Source of the DNA: Chitinophagales bacterium
GTDB taxonomy: Bacteria; Bacteroidota; Bacteroidia; Chitinophagales; JADJOU01
Direction of reading: 5' to 3'
Assembly: GCA_016787225.1 (NCBI GenBank)
Contig: JAEUUY010000008.1
Location: 1-64,000, forward strand
Length of the DNA stretch: 64,000 bases
The notes under the pieces were generated by a model. It was not told the DNA's origin. It ran no database searches and worked only from the letters and a program-made list of their open reading frames with translations. A program made the translations under genes and the position numbers. Of the stretch, positions 27,381 through 36,966 are shown in pieces; positions within the stretch are counted from its first letter, which is position 1, and every line of letters starts with the position of its first letter.

Positions 27381-27755
27381 AGGGTCTGCTGAAAAACGCC
27401 AAAACAATGGATAGCCAAAAGATTGCAAAAACTTTTCCCCCTGAAAATGCAAATTGTAAAAACAAGTTTACTAGAGTTCACGCCCAAATATCTTGCATTT
27501 ACCGACAAGATTTTTAGGCTACTCAGAAGCACACCAGCTACTTCGCCATCTTCTACCAATAGCGGTTTTAAAATGGTCCAACCCATTTTAATACCTTGCT
27601 ATGGTAAATGCCGTAGCAGTATTTGTTTAGTACAATGAGCCATGCGACATTGGACTATTACTAATACGCTTACGGTATTCACCTCGCAGTATGTCTATAC
27701 AACTTCGGCTTGATTGCTCGTATTTGTCGCACTTCTGAATTTTTCAGCAGACCCT
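27381..27755. mobile_element. MITE-like non-autonomous element, 375 bp
   Basis: Perfect inverted repeats AGGGTCTGCTGAAAAA (27381-27396 and the complement at 27740-27755) bound 375 bases without a convincing gene. The same five bases, AAATT, abut both ends (27376-27380 and 27756-27760), as a target duplication would, although the AT-rich surroundings make a chance match possible. A hairpin TGCTATGG/CCGTAGCA lies inside at 27597-27618. The terminal sequence resembles that of some transposase-encoding insertion sequences, but no transposase is encoded, so a full-length element elsewhere would have to move it. The rest of the 27283-27859 gap shows only the aldolase promoter. Confidence 0.75.
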
Positions 27756-27834
27756 AAATTATCTAAAGCGACCTCGAAGCTGCGTTTTTATCTGAGGTTT
27801 TATGAATTATTCTAAGTTAAATGTTCAAATTCTT

Positions 27835-27842
27835 TAATTTTG
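27835..27842 (+). promoter_or_regulatory. -7 promoter element (TAATTTTG) of the aldolase gene
   Basis: A TAnnTTTG octamer 18 bases before the ATG at 27860. It lies inside the longest reading frame, which opens at 27821, and so argues for the downstream start with a short leader. Confidence 0.55.
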
Positions 27843-27859
27843 CCCAAAAATTTTCCTTC

Positions 27860-28918
27860 ATGAGCCAGAATTATGCATCTCTAATAGGTGATCAAAAAGC
27901 AGACCTATTACTAAACTTTTCAAAACCAGCTATTGATAAAAGTTTGATACACAAGCCAAGTGGAGATTTTGTCTCAGAAATTTGGTCACATAGCAATCGC
28001 AATATTCCTACCTTAAGAAGCCTCGAGCAACTATATGGAAATGGTAGATTAGCTAATACAGGATATATGAGTATATTGCCCGTGGATCAAGGAATTGAGC
28101 ATAGTGCTGGCGCTTCTTTTGCGCCTAATCCGATTTATTTCGATAGTGAAAATATAGTAAAACTAGCGATAGAAGCTGGTTGTAATGCGGTGGCCTCTAC
28201 CTATGGGGTATTAGGCTCTGTCGCTAGAAAATATGCACATAAAATTCCATTTATCGTTAAGATTAATCATAATGAGTTCCTGAGTTACCCAAATACCTAT
28301 GATCAAGTGATGTTTGGGACTATCAGAAGTGCTTGGGAAATGGGCGCAGTGGCGGTAGGTGCTACCATATATTTCGGCAGTGAAGAAAGCAGAAGACAGA
28401 TCGTAGAAGTAGCAGAGGCATTCGAATATGCGCATGAATTGGGCATGGCTACGGTTTTATGGTGTTATACCAGAAATAATGCATTTAAAGTAGACGGTGT
28501 GGATTATCATGCTTCTGCGGATTTGAGCAGCCAGGCAAATCATTTAGGCGTTACCATTCAAGCTGATATTATCAAGCAGAAATTACCTGTAAATAATGGT
28601 GGTTACAAAGCGACCAAACATGGAAAAACACATGACAAGGTTTATTCTGAATTGACATCAGATAACCCTATTGACCTTTGCCGATATCAAGTGGCAAATT
28701 GTTATATGGGTCGTGCGGGTTTGATCAATTCTGGGGGTGAGTCAAAAGGTGCTTCGGATATGGCTGAAGCTATTGAAACAGCTATTATTAATAAAAGAGC
28801 TGGAGGTCAAGGATTAATTCTTGGTAGAAAAGCTTTTCAGAAAGATATGAAGGTAGGAGTAGAGCTAATAAATGCTGTCCAAGATGTATATTTAGATAAA
28901 AAAGTCACGATTGCATAA
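27860..28918 (+). CDS. fbaB: Class I fructose-bisphosphate aldolase (DhnA/FbaB type)
   Basis: The 352-residue protein is a DhnA-type aldolase that cleaves fructose 1,6-bisphosphate to dihydroxyacetone phosphate and glyceraldehyde 3-phosphate through a Schiff base. Recognisable segments are [26 protein letters not shown]-like [37 protein letters not shown] and the late phosphate-binding [10 protein letters not shown] and [12 protein letters not shown]. The Schiff-base lysine should lie in the ADIIKQKLP or nearby strand, which I cannot fix exactly. The start at 27860 ([10 protein letters not shown]) is chosen because a promoter element lies between it and the longer frame's ATG. A strong terminator follows. 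Confidence 0.9.
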   Translation: MSQNYASLIGDQKADLLLNFSKPAIDKSLIHKPSGDFVSEIWSHSNRNIPTLRSLEQLYGNGRLANTGYMSILPVDQGIEHSAGASFAPNPIYFDSENIVKLAIEAGCNAVASTYGVLGSVARKYAHKIPFIVKINHNEFLSYPNTYDQVMFGTIRSAWEMGAVAVGATIYFGSEESRRQIVEVAEAFEYAHELGMATVLWCYTRNNAFKVDGVDYHASADLSSQANHLGVTIQADIIKQKLPVNNGGYKATKHGKTHDKVYSELTSDNPIDLCRYQVANCYMGRAGLINSGGESKGASDMAEAIETAIINKRAGGQGLILGRKAFQKDMKVGVELINAVQDVYLDKKVTIA

Positions 28919-28936
28919 TTTTGGTTCGAAACTTTA

Positions 28937-28971
28937 GAAAAAAAGGACTGTTGAAAAACAGTCCTTTTTTT
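28937..28971 (+). terminator. Strong rho-independent terminator after the aldolase gene
   Basis: AAAAAAGGACTGTT pairs with AACAGTCCTTTTTT around a GAAA-type loop, giving a stem of about 14 bp that ends in a T-run. It is the clearest terminator in the window. Its A-flank would also terminate transcription from the opposite direction. Confidence 0.9.
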
Positions 28972-29053
28972 ATGTGAATTCATGTGAATAAACTGTGAAT
29001 TACTGCATTGAATTATTCGTGTTTATTCATTGTATTTGCCAACTTTCAAATGC

Positions 29054-29389
29054 CTAGTTTTTTCGGTATTCTCTTCTCTTCTTTCTGATTTCTGACATCT
29101 TCGCATCTTGCTCATTGTTGAGAACGGAGTCTACCTTAGCTTTTGTAGCTTGCATTTCTGCTTTTCGCTGCTCTTTCGACATAGCTTTTCTAGCTTCTTT
29201 GTTTGCCTTAGCTTCTTTGTGAATCTCTTTAAGTTTGGCTTTTTGTTCTTCTGTGAGATTGAGATCCTTTCTCATCTCTTTAAGTTTGGCTTTTTCTTCT
29301 GCTGAGATTTGTCCTTTTGCAGGCTTATCCTGAGCTTGTATTACGTTTGATAAAAATGTGATCGACAGAATTAAAATAAGCTTTTTCAT
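29054..29389 (-). CDS. Small periplasmic Spy/CpxP-like helical protein
   Basis: The 111-residue protein has a signal peptide (cleavage after IQAQ near residue 20) and a highly charged, all-helical mature part with an LTEEQKAKLKEI motif, the LTxxQ signature of Spy/CpxP-like periplasmic chaperones. Two related copies occur (EEKAKLKEMRKD and EEQKAKLKEIHKE), with matching DNA about 51 bases apart, so part of the gene arose by duplication. Relatives bind unfolded or metal-exposed proteins in the envelope. It stands alone, divergent from the ATP synthase operon. Confidence 0.7.
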   Translation of the reverse strand: MKKLILILSITFLSNVIQAQDKPAKGQISAEEKAKLKEMRKDLNLTEEQKAKLKEIHKEAKANKEARKAMSKEQRKAEMQATKAKVDSVLNNEQDAKMSEIRKKRREYRKN

Positions 29390-29492
29390 ACATGTTAAAT
29401 TTAAAAGTTGAGTAATTTTAAATCTTGGATAGGTTTTTGCATTTTAGGTTTAATTCAGGTAAAATTATTCCAAAAGTTAAGATTAAATTCCT

Positions 29493-29500
29493 TACTTTTG
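29493..29500 (+). promoter_or_regulatory. Candidate -7 promoter element (TACTTTTG) of the ATP synthase operon
   Basis: A TAnnTTTG octamer 41 bases before the atpB start at 29542, in the region divergent from the Spy-like gene. Confidence 0.5.
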
Positions 29501-29541
29501 CAGCGCTTTTTAGAAAGATAAATATTTTAAAGGCAGCTTAG

Positions 29542-30657
29542 ATGATTAATAGATTGATTTTCAGTTTTTTATTTTCGGTAATTTTCAGTTTTTTTGCCTT
29601 GGCTTCATCGGAAGTCCATGCTATAGTTGATACCGCTTCAAAAGTCGTAACAGCAACACCGGCTGCGACTCCTGTTTCAGCGGCTGAAGCTACTGATGCA
29701 CATGGTAAAACATTTGATCCAGTAGGACTCATTATGCATCACATAGCTGATGCGAATGAGTTTCATATTTTAGGCCATACTTCATTGCCATTACCTGTTA
29801 TTATCTACAATAAGGATAAGAAAAATTGGTTTACCACACTATCATCCAAATTTCATGCCCATCATGGCGAAGGCACCGTAGAGGTGGATGGCTATAAAAT
29901 GGAACATAGCCGTGTGCACCCTGTGGATGGAAGTCATATCATTGATTTTTCCATTACAAAGAATGTGTTCGGCATGCTTTTAGGTATGTTCATTTTGTTC
30001 GTCATTTTCTTCTTAGTCAGAAAGGCTTACTCTAAGAGAGCGAATCAAGCACCAATTGGATTACAGAGTCTAATGGAGCCATTGTTTCAGTTTATAGCGC
30101 ATGATATCGCTCGAGAAAATATCGGCAAGAACTATATGAAGTTTACCCCATTCCTAGTTTGTGTATTTTTCTTTATTCTTATTAATAACCTATTAGGACT
30201 TATTCCTATTTTCCCAGGTAGTGCAAACGTCTCTGGAAATATTTCTTTTACCTTAGTATTAGGGACTTTGGCTTTTATACTAATCAATTTTTTTGCAAAA
30301 AAAGATTATTGGATTCACGTATTCGCTATGCCAGGTGTTCCTAAAGTATTATTACTTATTTTAACGCCAATAGAAATTTTAGGCTTATTCATTAAACCAG
30401 CTTCCTTGATTCTGCGTCTCTTCGGAAATATTACCGGAGGTCACATAGCGGTATTGAGTATAGCTAGCTTAGTTTTCATCTTAGGCAAAGCAGGAGAGAG
30501 TGTTGGCGGTTCATTAACTGGTGGATTGATTGCTATCCCTTTATTGATTTTTGTAAATGCGATGGAGTTGTTCGTAGCTTTTCTACAAGCTTATGTCTTT
30601 ACACTACTGACTTCAATTTTTATAGGAATAGCTCAAGAAGAACACGCTCATCATTAA
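29542..30657 (+). CDS. atpB: ATP synthase F0 subunit a
   Basis: The 371-residue inner-membrane subunit forms the proton half-channels of F0. The family core (about 135-371) has five to six membrane segments and the essential arginine helix in KPASLILRLFGNITGGHI. Like other Bacteroidota forms it has a long N-terminal extension: a signal-peptide-like segment (about 1-22), an alanine-rich stretch, and a beta-rich region (about 60-125) with a histidine-rich HAHHGEG patch. The extension presumably faces the periplasm. First gene of the F0F1 operon. Confidence 0.93.
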   Translation: MINRLIFSFLFSVIFSFFALASSEVHAIVDTASKVVTATPAATPVSAAEATDAHGKTFDPVGLIMHHIADANEFHILGHTSLPLPVIIYNKDKKNWFTTLSSKFHAHHGEGTVEVDGYKMEHSRVHPVDGSHIIDFSITKNVFGMLLGMFILFVIFFLVRKAYSKRANQAPIGLQSLMEPLFQFIAHDIARENIGKNYMKFTPFLVCVFFFILINNLLGLIPIFPGSANVSGNISFTLVLGTLAFILINFFAKKDYWIHVFAMPGVPKVLLLILTPIEILGLFIKPASLILRLFGNITGGHIAVLSIASLVFILGKAGESVGGSLTGGLIAIPLLIFVNAMELFVAFLQAYVFTLLTSIFIGIAQEEHAHH

Positions 30658-30677
30658 AATATTTTCATATTAAATAA

Positions 30678-30899
<222 letters not shown>

Positions 30900-30918
30900 T
30901 CTCCCAAGAAAAACTAAT

Positions 30919-30945
30919 GCGGGGCAAGGGATTGCCAAGCCCCGT
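30919..30945 (+). promoter_or_regulatory. GC-rich hairpin between atpE and atpF
   Basis: CGGGGC (30920-30925) pairs with GCCCCG (30939-30944); two further G-C pairs are possible across an AA/AA internal loop. No T-run follows, so it is not a standard terminator. A position directly after the subunit c gene suits an element that stabilises the upstream mRNA or limits read-through, since c is needed in excess. Confidence 0.5.
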
Positions 30946-30984
30946 ATTTAATTCACCAAATGGTAAAGTAAAAACTAAAGATAT

Positions 30985-31503
30985 ATGATATTATTATTCG
31001 ACGCCATGAGCTTAATAACTCCAGATTTAGGATATACATTCTGGACTTTATTAGCATTTGTAATTTTTTGGATAATCGCTGGAAAATTTGCGGTAAAACC
31101 TATCGTAAGTTCTATCGAAGCTAGAAATCAGAAAATCGAAGACGAATTATTATCCGCTCAGAAGGCTAGACAAGAGTTTGAAGCATTGAAAGCTCAGAAT
31201 GACGACTTATTAAAAGAGGCCAGAGAAGAAAGACATAAACTTCTACTAGAAGCTAAAAATGATGCGGATACCTTTAGAAGTACCGAAATGGCAAAAGCTA
31301 AAGAAGATGCAGCTAGACTATTAGAGCAAGCAAAAAGCGAAATAGAGAATCAGAAAAGAGCTGCTATCAATGAAGTAAAGAAAGAAGTAGGTGCTATTTC
31401 TATAGGAATCGCTGAAAAATTGGTAAGAGAGAAATTGAATGACAATGCTTCTCAGCAGTCTTTGGTAACTAAGTTGGTGAACGAATCACTATCTTCAAAT
31501 TAA
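30985..31503 (+). CDS. atpF: ATP synthase F0 subunit b
   Basis: The 172-residue stator subunit has one N-terminal membrane segment (about 15-37) ending in AGKFAVKPIV, then a long charged helix (about 45-150) that dimerises and reaches F1. An alternative start at 31006 (MSLITPDLGY) would match the family length slightly better; I keep the upstream ATG because it has the more purine-rich leader. It is followed after 6 bases by atpH. Confidence 0.93.
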   Translation: MILLFDAMSLITPDLGYTFWTLLAFVIFWIIAGKFAVKPIVSSIEARNQKIEDELLSAQKARQEFEALKAQNDDLLKEAREERHKLLLEAKNDADTFRSTEMAKAKEDAARLLEQAKSEIENQKRAAINEVKKEVGAISIGIAEKLVREKLNDNASQQSLVTKLVNESLSSN

Positions 31504-31509
31504 GAATCA

Positions 31510-33625
<2,116 letters not shown>

Positions 33626-33630
33626 ATACA

Positions 33631-33694
33631 AGTTACTAGTTATTAGTTGCTAGTATTGATAAGCACTTGTAACTTGGAGCTTGAAACTTGAAAC
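33631..33694. repeat. Low-complexity intergenic repeat (AGTTATTAGTT and AACTTGAAACTTG words)
   Basis: The gap between atpA and atpG is built of repeated words (AGTTACTAGTTATTAGTTGCTAG, then TTGTAACTTGGAGCTTGAAACTTG). A related TTAGTTATTAGTTA stretch lies at 54640-54673. It contains no gene or clear promoter. Confidence 0.5.
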
Positions 33695-33700
33695 TAAGTT

Positions 33701-34579
33701 ATGGCAGGATTAAAAGAAGTAAGAGAACGTATTAAATCGGTCAAATCGACGCAGCAGATAACCAAGGCGATGAAATTGGTATCGGCAGCGAAGTTGAAAA
33801 AAGCGACCACTGCAATTACGCAGATGAGACCTTATGCAGAGAAATTGCAAGAGGTGATGAATAATATTCTGGCTACAACAGATATGTCTGAATTATCCTT
33901 AGGACTCAATGAAGTGAGACCAGTTCAGAACGTATTAGTCGTTGTTTTTACTTCAGATAGAGGACTTTGCGGTGGTTTTAATTCCAATCTTCTAAAAGCA
34001 GCTAACAGAGTTTTAAAAGAAAAGTACGCAGACCTACCTAAATCTAATATTACCATACTACCAGTAGGTAAGAAAGCTTTTGATGCTTTTAAGCGTTCGG
34101 GCTATGATTTGAATGATGAATTTTATACCTTGTTTACCAAACTTAGTTTTGAAGAGTCTGCTAAAATAGCTCAATTTATTGTTAATTCTTTTTTAAGCAA
34201 GGATTATGATAAGGTGGAGGTGATATATTCTAAATTTAAAAATGCAGCTGTTCAAGAATTCAAAACAGAAGAATTTTTGCCGATAGCCAAGGCTGAAACT
34301 TTTGCTGGTGCTAGCAAAGCAGACTATATCTTCGAGCCTAGTAAAGCACAGCTATTAGAAGAGTTGCTACCAAAAATTATCAAGACTACCTTCCATAGAT
34401 TTGCGCTAGATAATAATGCCTCTGAGCATGGAGCGCGAATGGTAGCTATGGATAGTGCGACTAACAACGCAGCTGACCTCATTAAGCGTCTTGAGATCGA
34501 GTATAACAAAGCTCGTCAGGCGTCTATTACCAACCAGATTTTGGAGATCGTAGGAGGTGCAGCGGCATTGGAAGCTTAG
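33701..34579 (+). CDS. atpG: ATP synthase F1 subunit gamma
   Basis: The 292-residue rotor shaft shows the N-terminal helix signature (VRERIKSVKSTQQITKAMKLV), the central FTSDRGLCGGFNSN segment and the C-terminal helix (EHGARMVAMDSATNNAADLI) that turns inside the head. Last gene of the operon; atpD and atpC are absent, as is common in Bacteroidota, where they form a separate unit. Confidence 0.95.
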   Translation: MAGLKEVRERIKSVKSTQQITKAMKLVSAAKLKKATTAITQMRPYAEKLQEVMNNILATTDMSELSLGLNEVRPVQNVLVVVFTSDRGLCGGFNSNLLKAANRVLKEKYADLPKSNITILPVGKKAFDAFKRSGYDLNDEFYTLFTKLSFEESAKIAQFIVNSFLSKDYDKVEVIYSKFKNAAVQEFKTEEFLPIAKAETFAGASKADYIFEPSKAQLLEELLPKIIKTTFHRFALDNNASEHGARMVAMDSATNNAADLIKRLEIEYNKARQASITNQILEIVGGAAALEA

Positions 34580-34599
34580 TCTATCACTGATTATCTCTC

Positions 34600-34680
34600 A
34601 CAGAATACACAGAAATCACGGAATTTTCGATCAAAGTCTTGTATCCTTTGTGCAATCTTTGTGCTCCTTGTGGTGAATTT
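34600..34680. repeat. Dispersed CACAGA / CTTTGTG intergenic repeat
   Basis: The words CACAGAATACACAGAAATCACGG and CCTTTGTGCAATCTTTGTGC lie between two convergent genes. Similar TTTGTG-rich sequence occurs at 2252-2281 and 38957-38983. No gene or terminator hairpin is visible in this gap. Confidence 0.5.
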
Positions 34681-34722
34681 TCAATAAGCTCACTTGTTTT
34701 CGCTTTCTTTTAAAACTCGTAT

Positions 34723-35076
34723 CTAGCAACTGCTATTCGGATTTGCATAATTATCGCTTTGGTCTTCGTCAGTATGATCTAGGCATACAAAATCCTTCTC
34801 CAATATCAAAAGGAGATTCCCAAAACTATTTTTATAGGTAATCTTATCGGTGTCATTCCAGATTTTAGCTTCTTGGCTAGGAAGGAATAGCGTTATTTTG
34901 TCGTCTACAAATTGTGCTTGAAGTTCTTGGATTCCTTCTTTGGCTTCTAACCTGTACATAAAATTATTTTCTGGAAATTCCGTCTTTTCCTCTACCCAGC
35001 CTAGCTCTGAGAGTTGTTTGACTTCCTTTTTTACAAGCCGAAAGCGCACGGTGTTGTCTTTGATTCTAATTTTCAT
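34723..35076 (-). CDS. DUF7009-like small protein
   Basis: The 117-residue cytoplasmic protein begins MKIRIKDNTVRFRLVKKEV and ends in an acidic tail with cysteines (FVCLDHTDEDQSDNY, then NPNSSC). It matches, from memory, a Bacteroidota family called DUF7009, often found beside fdhD. The terminal cysteine and the CLD motif could bind metal or sulfur, but this is inference. Its start overlaps the end of fdhD by 11 bases, so the two are translated together. Confidence 0.6.
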   Translation of the reverse strand: MKIRIKDNTVRFRLVKKEVKQLSELGWVEEKTEFPENNFMYRLEAKEGIQELQAQFVDDKITLFLPSQEAKIWNDTDKITYKNSFGNLLLILEKDFVCLDHTDEDQSDNYANPNSSC

Positions 35077-35896
35077 GTTTTATATTATGTGATTGGCTAT
35101 AAATGTTAAATGAGTCATTTTTCAAAAATCCTATCAAAGTTATCCCAAATTCATTAGCCAATTCGACTGCCAAAGATGATGGTGCTCCGATAGCACATAT
35201 AATAGATATCTTTGCCATGATGGCTTTTTGAATCAACTCAAAACTAGCTCTACCACTGAGTAGTAGAATCATATCTTTAAAGTCTAGATTATTTGTTATG
35301 AGATGGTGACCAATCAATTTGTCTAAGGCATTATGCCTGCCTACGTCTTCATATATAGAGATGATTTTACCATTTAAATTAAAAAGGGCAGAGGCGTGTA
35401 TTCCGCCAGTTTGACTGAAATTGGACTGGTGTTCATTGATTTTATCCTTTAATGAAAGTAATAAAGAAGGCGAAAGTTTGATTAAATCGTTTGATGATGG
35501 TTTATGTTCAGAGACTATGGTGTGAATGGCCTCTATAGAAGATTTGCCACAAACTCCGCAACTACTGGTTGTATAGAAATTTCGTTTTAATTTTTCAAGA
35601 TCAATCTTGGTATCTTCTTTTAAATGAACATTGATTTGATTTGCTACAAAAGAATTGGTTTTTTCAATTTGGTCATAGCTAGAAATAATACCCTCTGTAT
35701 ATAAAAATCCTAAAGCCAACTCTACGTCATAACCCGGTGTGCGCATAGTTATGGAAATAGATTGTCTTTTCTTTTCTCCATCTTCAATAAAATGTAGGCT
35801 AATCTCCAATGGTTCTTCTACTGCTAAAACATCTTCCTTCACAAGAAACTGTCCTTGTTTAAATTTAGAAATAGATACCTTTTTGGTAGAATTCAT
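35066..35896 (-). CDS. fdhD: Formate dehydrogenase accessory sulfurtransferase FdhD
   Basis: The 276-residue protein moves sulfur from a cysteine desulfurase to the molybdenum (or tungsten) cofactor of formate dehydrogenase. The essential pair is seen as SSCGVCGK with C113 and C116. Other family segments are RTPGYDVELALGFLYTEGI and FSQTGGIHASALFNLNGKIISIYEDVGRHNALDKLIG, followed by LLSGRASFELIQKA. Length is typical. No formate dehydrogenase gene lies in the window, so its client is unknown. It sits between mobA (48-base gap) and the DUF7009-like gene. Confidence 0.92.
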   Translation of the reverse strand: MNSTKKVSISKFKQGQFLVKEDVLAVEEPLEISLHFIEDGEKKRQSISITMRTPGYDVELALGFLYTEGIISSYDQIEKTNSFVANQINVHLKEDTKIDLEKLKRNFYTTSSCGVCGKSSIEAIHTIVSEHKPSSNDLIKLSPSLLLSLKDKINEHQSNFSQTGGIHASALFNLNGKIISIYEDVGRHNALDKLIGHHLITNNLDFKDMILLLSGRASFELIQKAIMAKISIICAIGAPSSLAVELANEFGITLIGFLKNDSFNIYSQSHNIKHEN

Positions 35897-35944
35897 AGTT
35901 CAAATATCGGGAAAATAGTATAACTAATTGAATAATACTCGTTC

Positions 35945-36463
35945 TTAAGTATAATCAATGCTTTTAATAACTTCAAGATTTTTAGGAACAATTTTTGCGA
36001 TTTGCAGGGTTCTTAAAATGGCTTGAAGAGAGTTTATTCCTGAATCAATTTGACTTACTAAACTTCCTTTAAATGCTTTTTTATATAATGCTAGAAAAGG
36101 CTCATAAAAACCCGTCTCTGGATTAAAATAAACATTCGCTATGGTATCGGTAGGTACTAATAATTTTAAAATGTGCTCATCTGAGAACAATGGATAGTCT
36201 ATAGCTACTACTAACCAATCTGTTTCCTCATTTTTAAATGCAGAGAGTATCCCATTAATAGGACCAATATTTTCATATTGAGATAAATCTAGTATGGTAG
36301 GTAATGCATATTTGTTTTCCTTTGCAGAAATGAAGACTTTATCACAATATTTTTCTAGCATACCATAGACATATTGATATTGGGGCATACCATGATAGTC
36401 GATGAGTGCTTTGTCACTGCCCATTCTAGTAGAATAACCTCCAGCTAATACTAGTCCATTCAC
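35945..36463 (-). CDS. mobA: Molybdenum cofactor guanylyltransferase MobA
   Basis: The 172-residue protein has the nucleotidyltransferase signature LVLAGGYSTRMGSDKALI (residues 4-21), the AIDYPLFSDEHI metal/nucleotide segment and a NPETGFYEPFLALYKK strand. It attaches GMP to molybdopterin to make the guanine-dinucleotide cofactor used by DMSO-reductase-family enzymes such as formate dehydrogenase. It is shorter than E. coli MobA (about 194), with the deficit at the C-terminus. Its start overlaps the upstream NTPase stop by 4 bases. Confidence 0.88.
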   Translation of the reverse strand: MNGLVLAGGYSTRMGSDKALIDYHGMPQYQYVYGMLEKYCDKVFISAKENKYALPTILDLSQYENIGPINGILSAFKNEETDWLVVAIDYPLFSDEHILKLLVPTDTIANVYFNPETGFYEPFLALYKKAFKGSLVSQIDSGINSLQAILRTLQIAKIVPKNLEVIKSIDYT

Positions 36464-36966
36464 GATTCTAGAAATTTTTCTATAAACAAATCCAAAGAAA
36501 GTATTGCAGCATCTTCTAGTTTAAATTTCTCAATAGCTGCCGCAAGTAGGGTATTTCGTATGACAATAATGAGTGTCTTATTCGAAGATGCTCCCTTAAA
36601 ATTTTGAATAAAATCTCCTAACTCTGGCTCAAAGCCTTTTCCGTCCATTTCCAATTTTCCTAGTTCATCTATAATAATCAAACTGGCAGGAGTTTTATGA
36701 AGTTGCTGCAATTTGTTTTTTACCAAATTAAAAGTAGATTTACTGAGGAAAAACTTACCAATAGCAATAGCATTTTTTTCATCGGCTTCATCCAATTCAA
36801 ATGGAAGTTCTTCATCCGTATCCAAAAGAATTAGCTTGCGAGATTCATCAATATCTGGAGTAATAAAACCGTCGAAACGAGTAGAGCTCCCTTCCCAAAA
36901 TTCCATAAGAGCTGTCGTCTTGCCACTTCGTATAGGAGCTGATAAAATAAAAATATTATTGCTCAT
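36460..36966 (-). CDS. P-loop NTPase of the THEP1/DUF2478 type
   Basis: The 168-residue protein begins MSNNIFILSAPIRSGKTTAL, where the P-loop APIRSGKTT stands near residues 10-18. It has a Walker B-like strand LIIIDELGKLEMDG and ends in a short helical segment. This is the plan of THEP1-like nucleoside triphosphatases and of DUF2478 proteins, some of which lie in molybdate gene clusters. A role in cofactor nucleotide handling or in energising the neighbouring membrane protein is inference. The start at 36966 is preferred over 37056, because the longer form adds a hydrophobic stretch with no counterpart. It overlaps the upstream membrane-protein gene by 11 bases and mobA by 4. Confidence 0.65.
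   Translation of the reverse strand: MSNNIFILSAPIRSGKTTALMEFWEGSSTRFDGFITPDIDESRKLILLDTDEELPFELDEADEKNAIAIGKFFLSKSTFNLVKNKLQQLHKTPASLIIIDELGKLEMDGKGFEPELGDFIQNFKGASSNKTLIIVIRNTLLAAAIEKFKLEDAAILSLDLFIEKFLES

Noticed and set aside
27374-27638. Two open frames of about 70 codons within the MITE-like element
   Set aside because: No transposase motif, no ribosome binding site, and both frames run on opposite strands over the same bases. The element is better read as non-coding.
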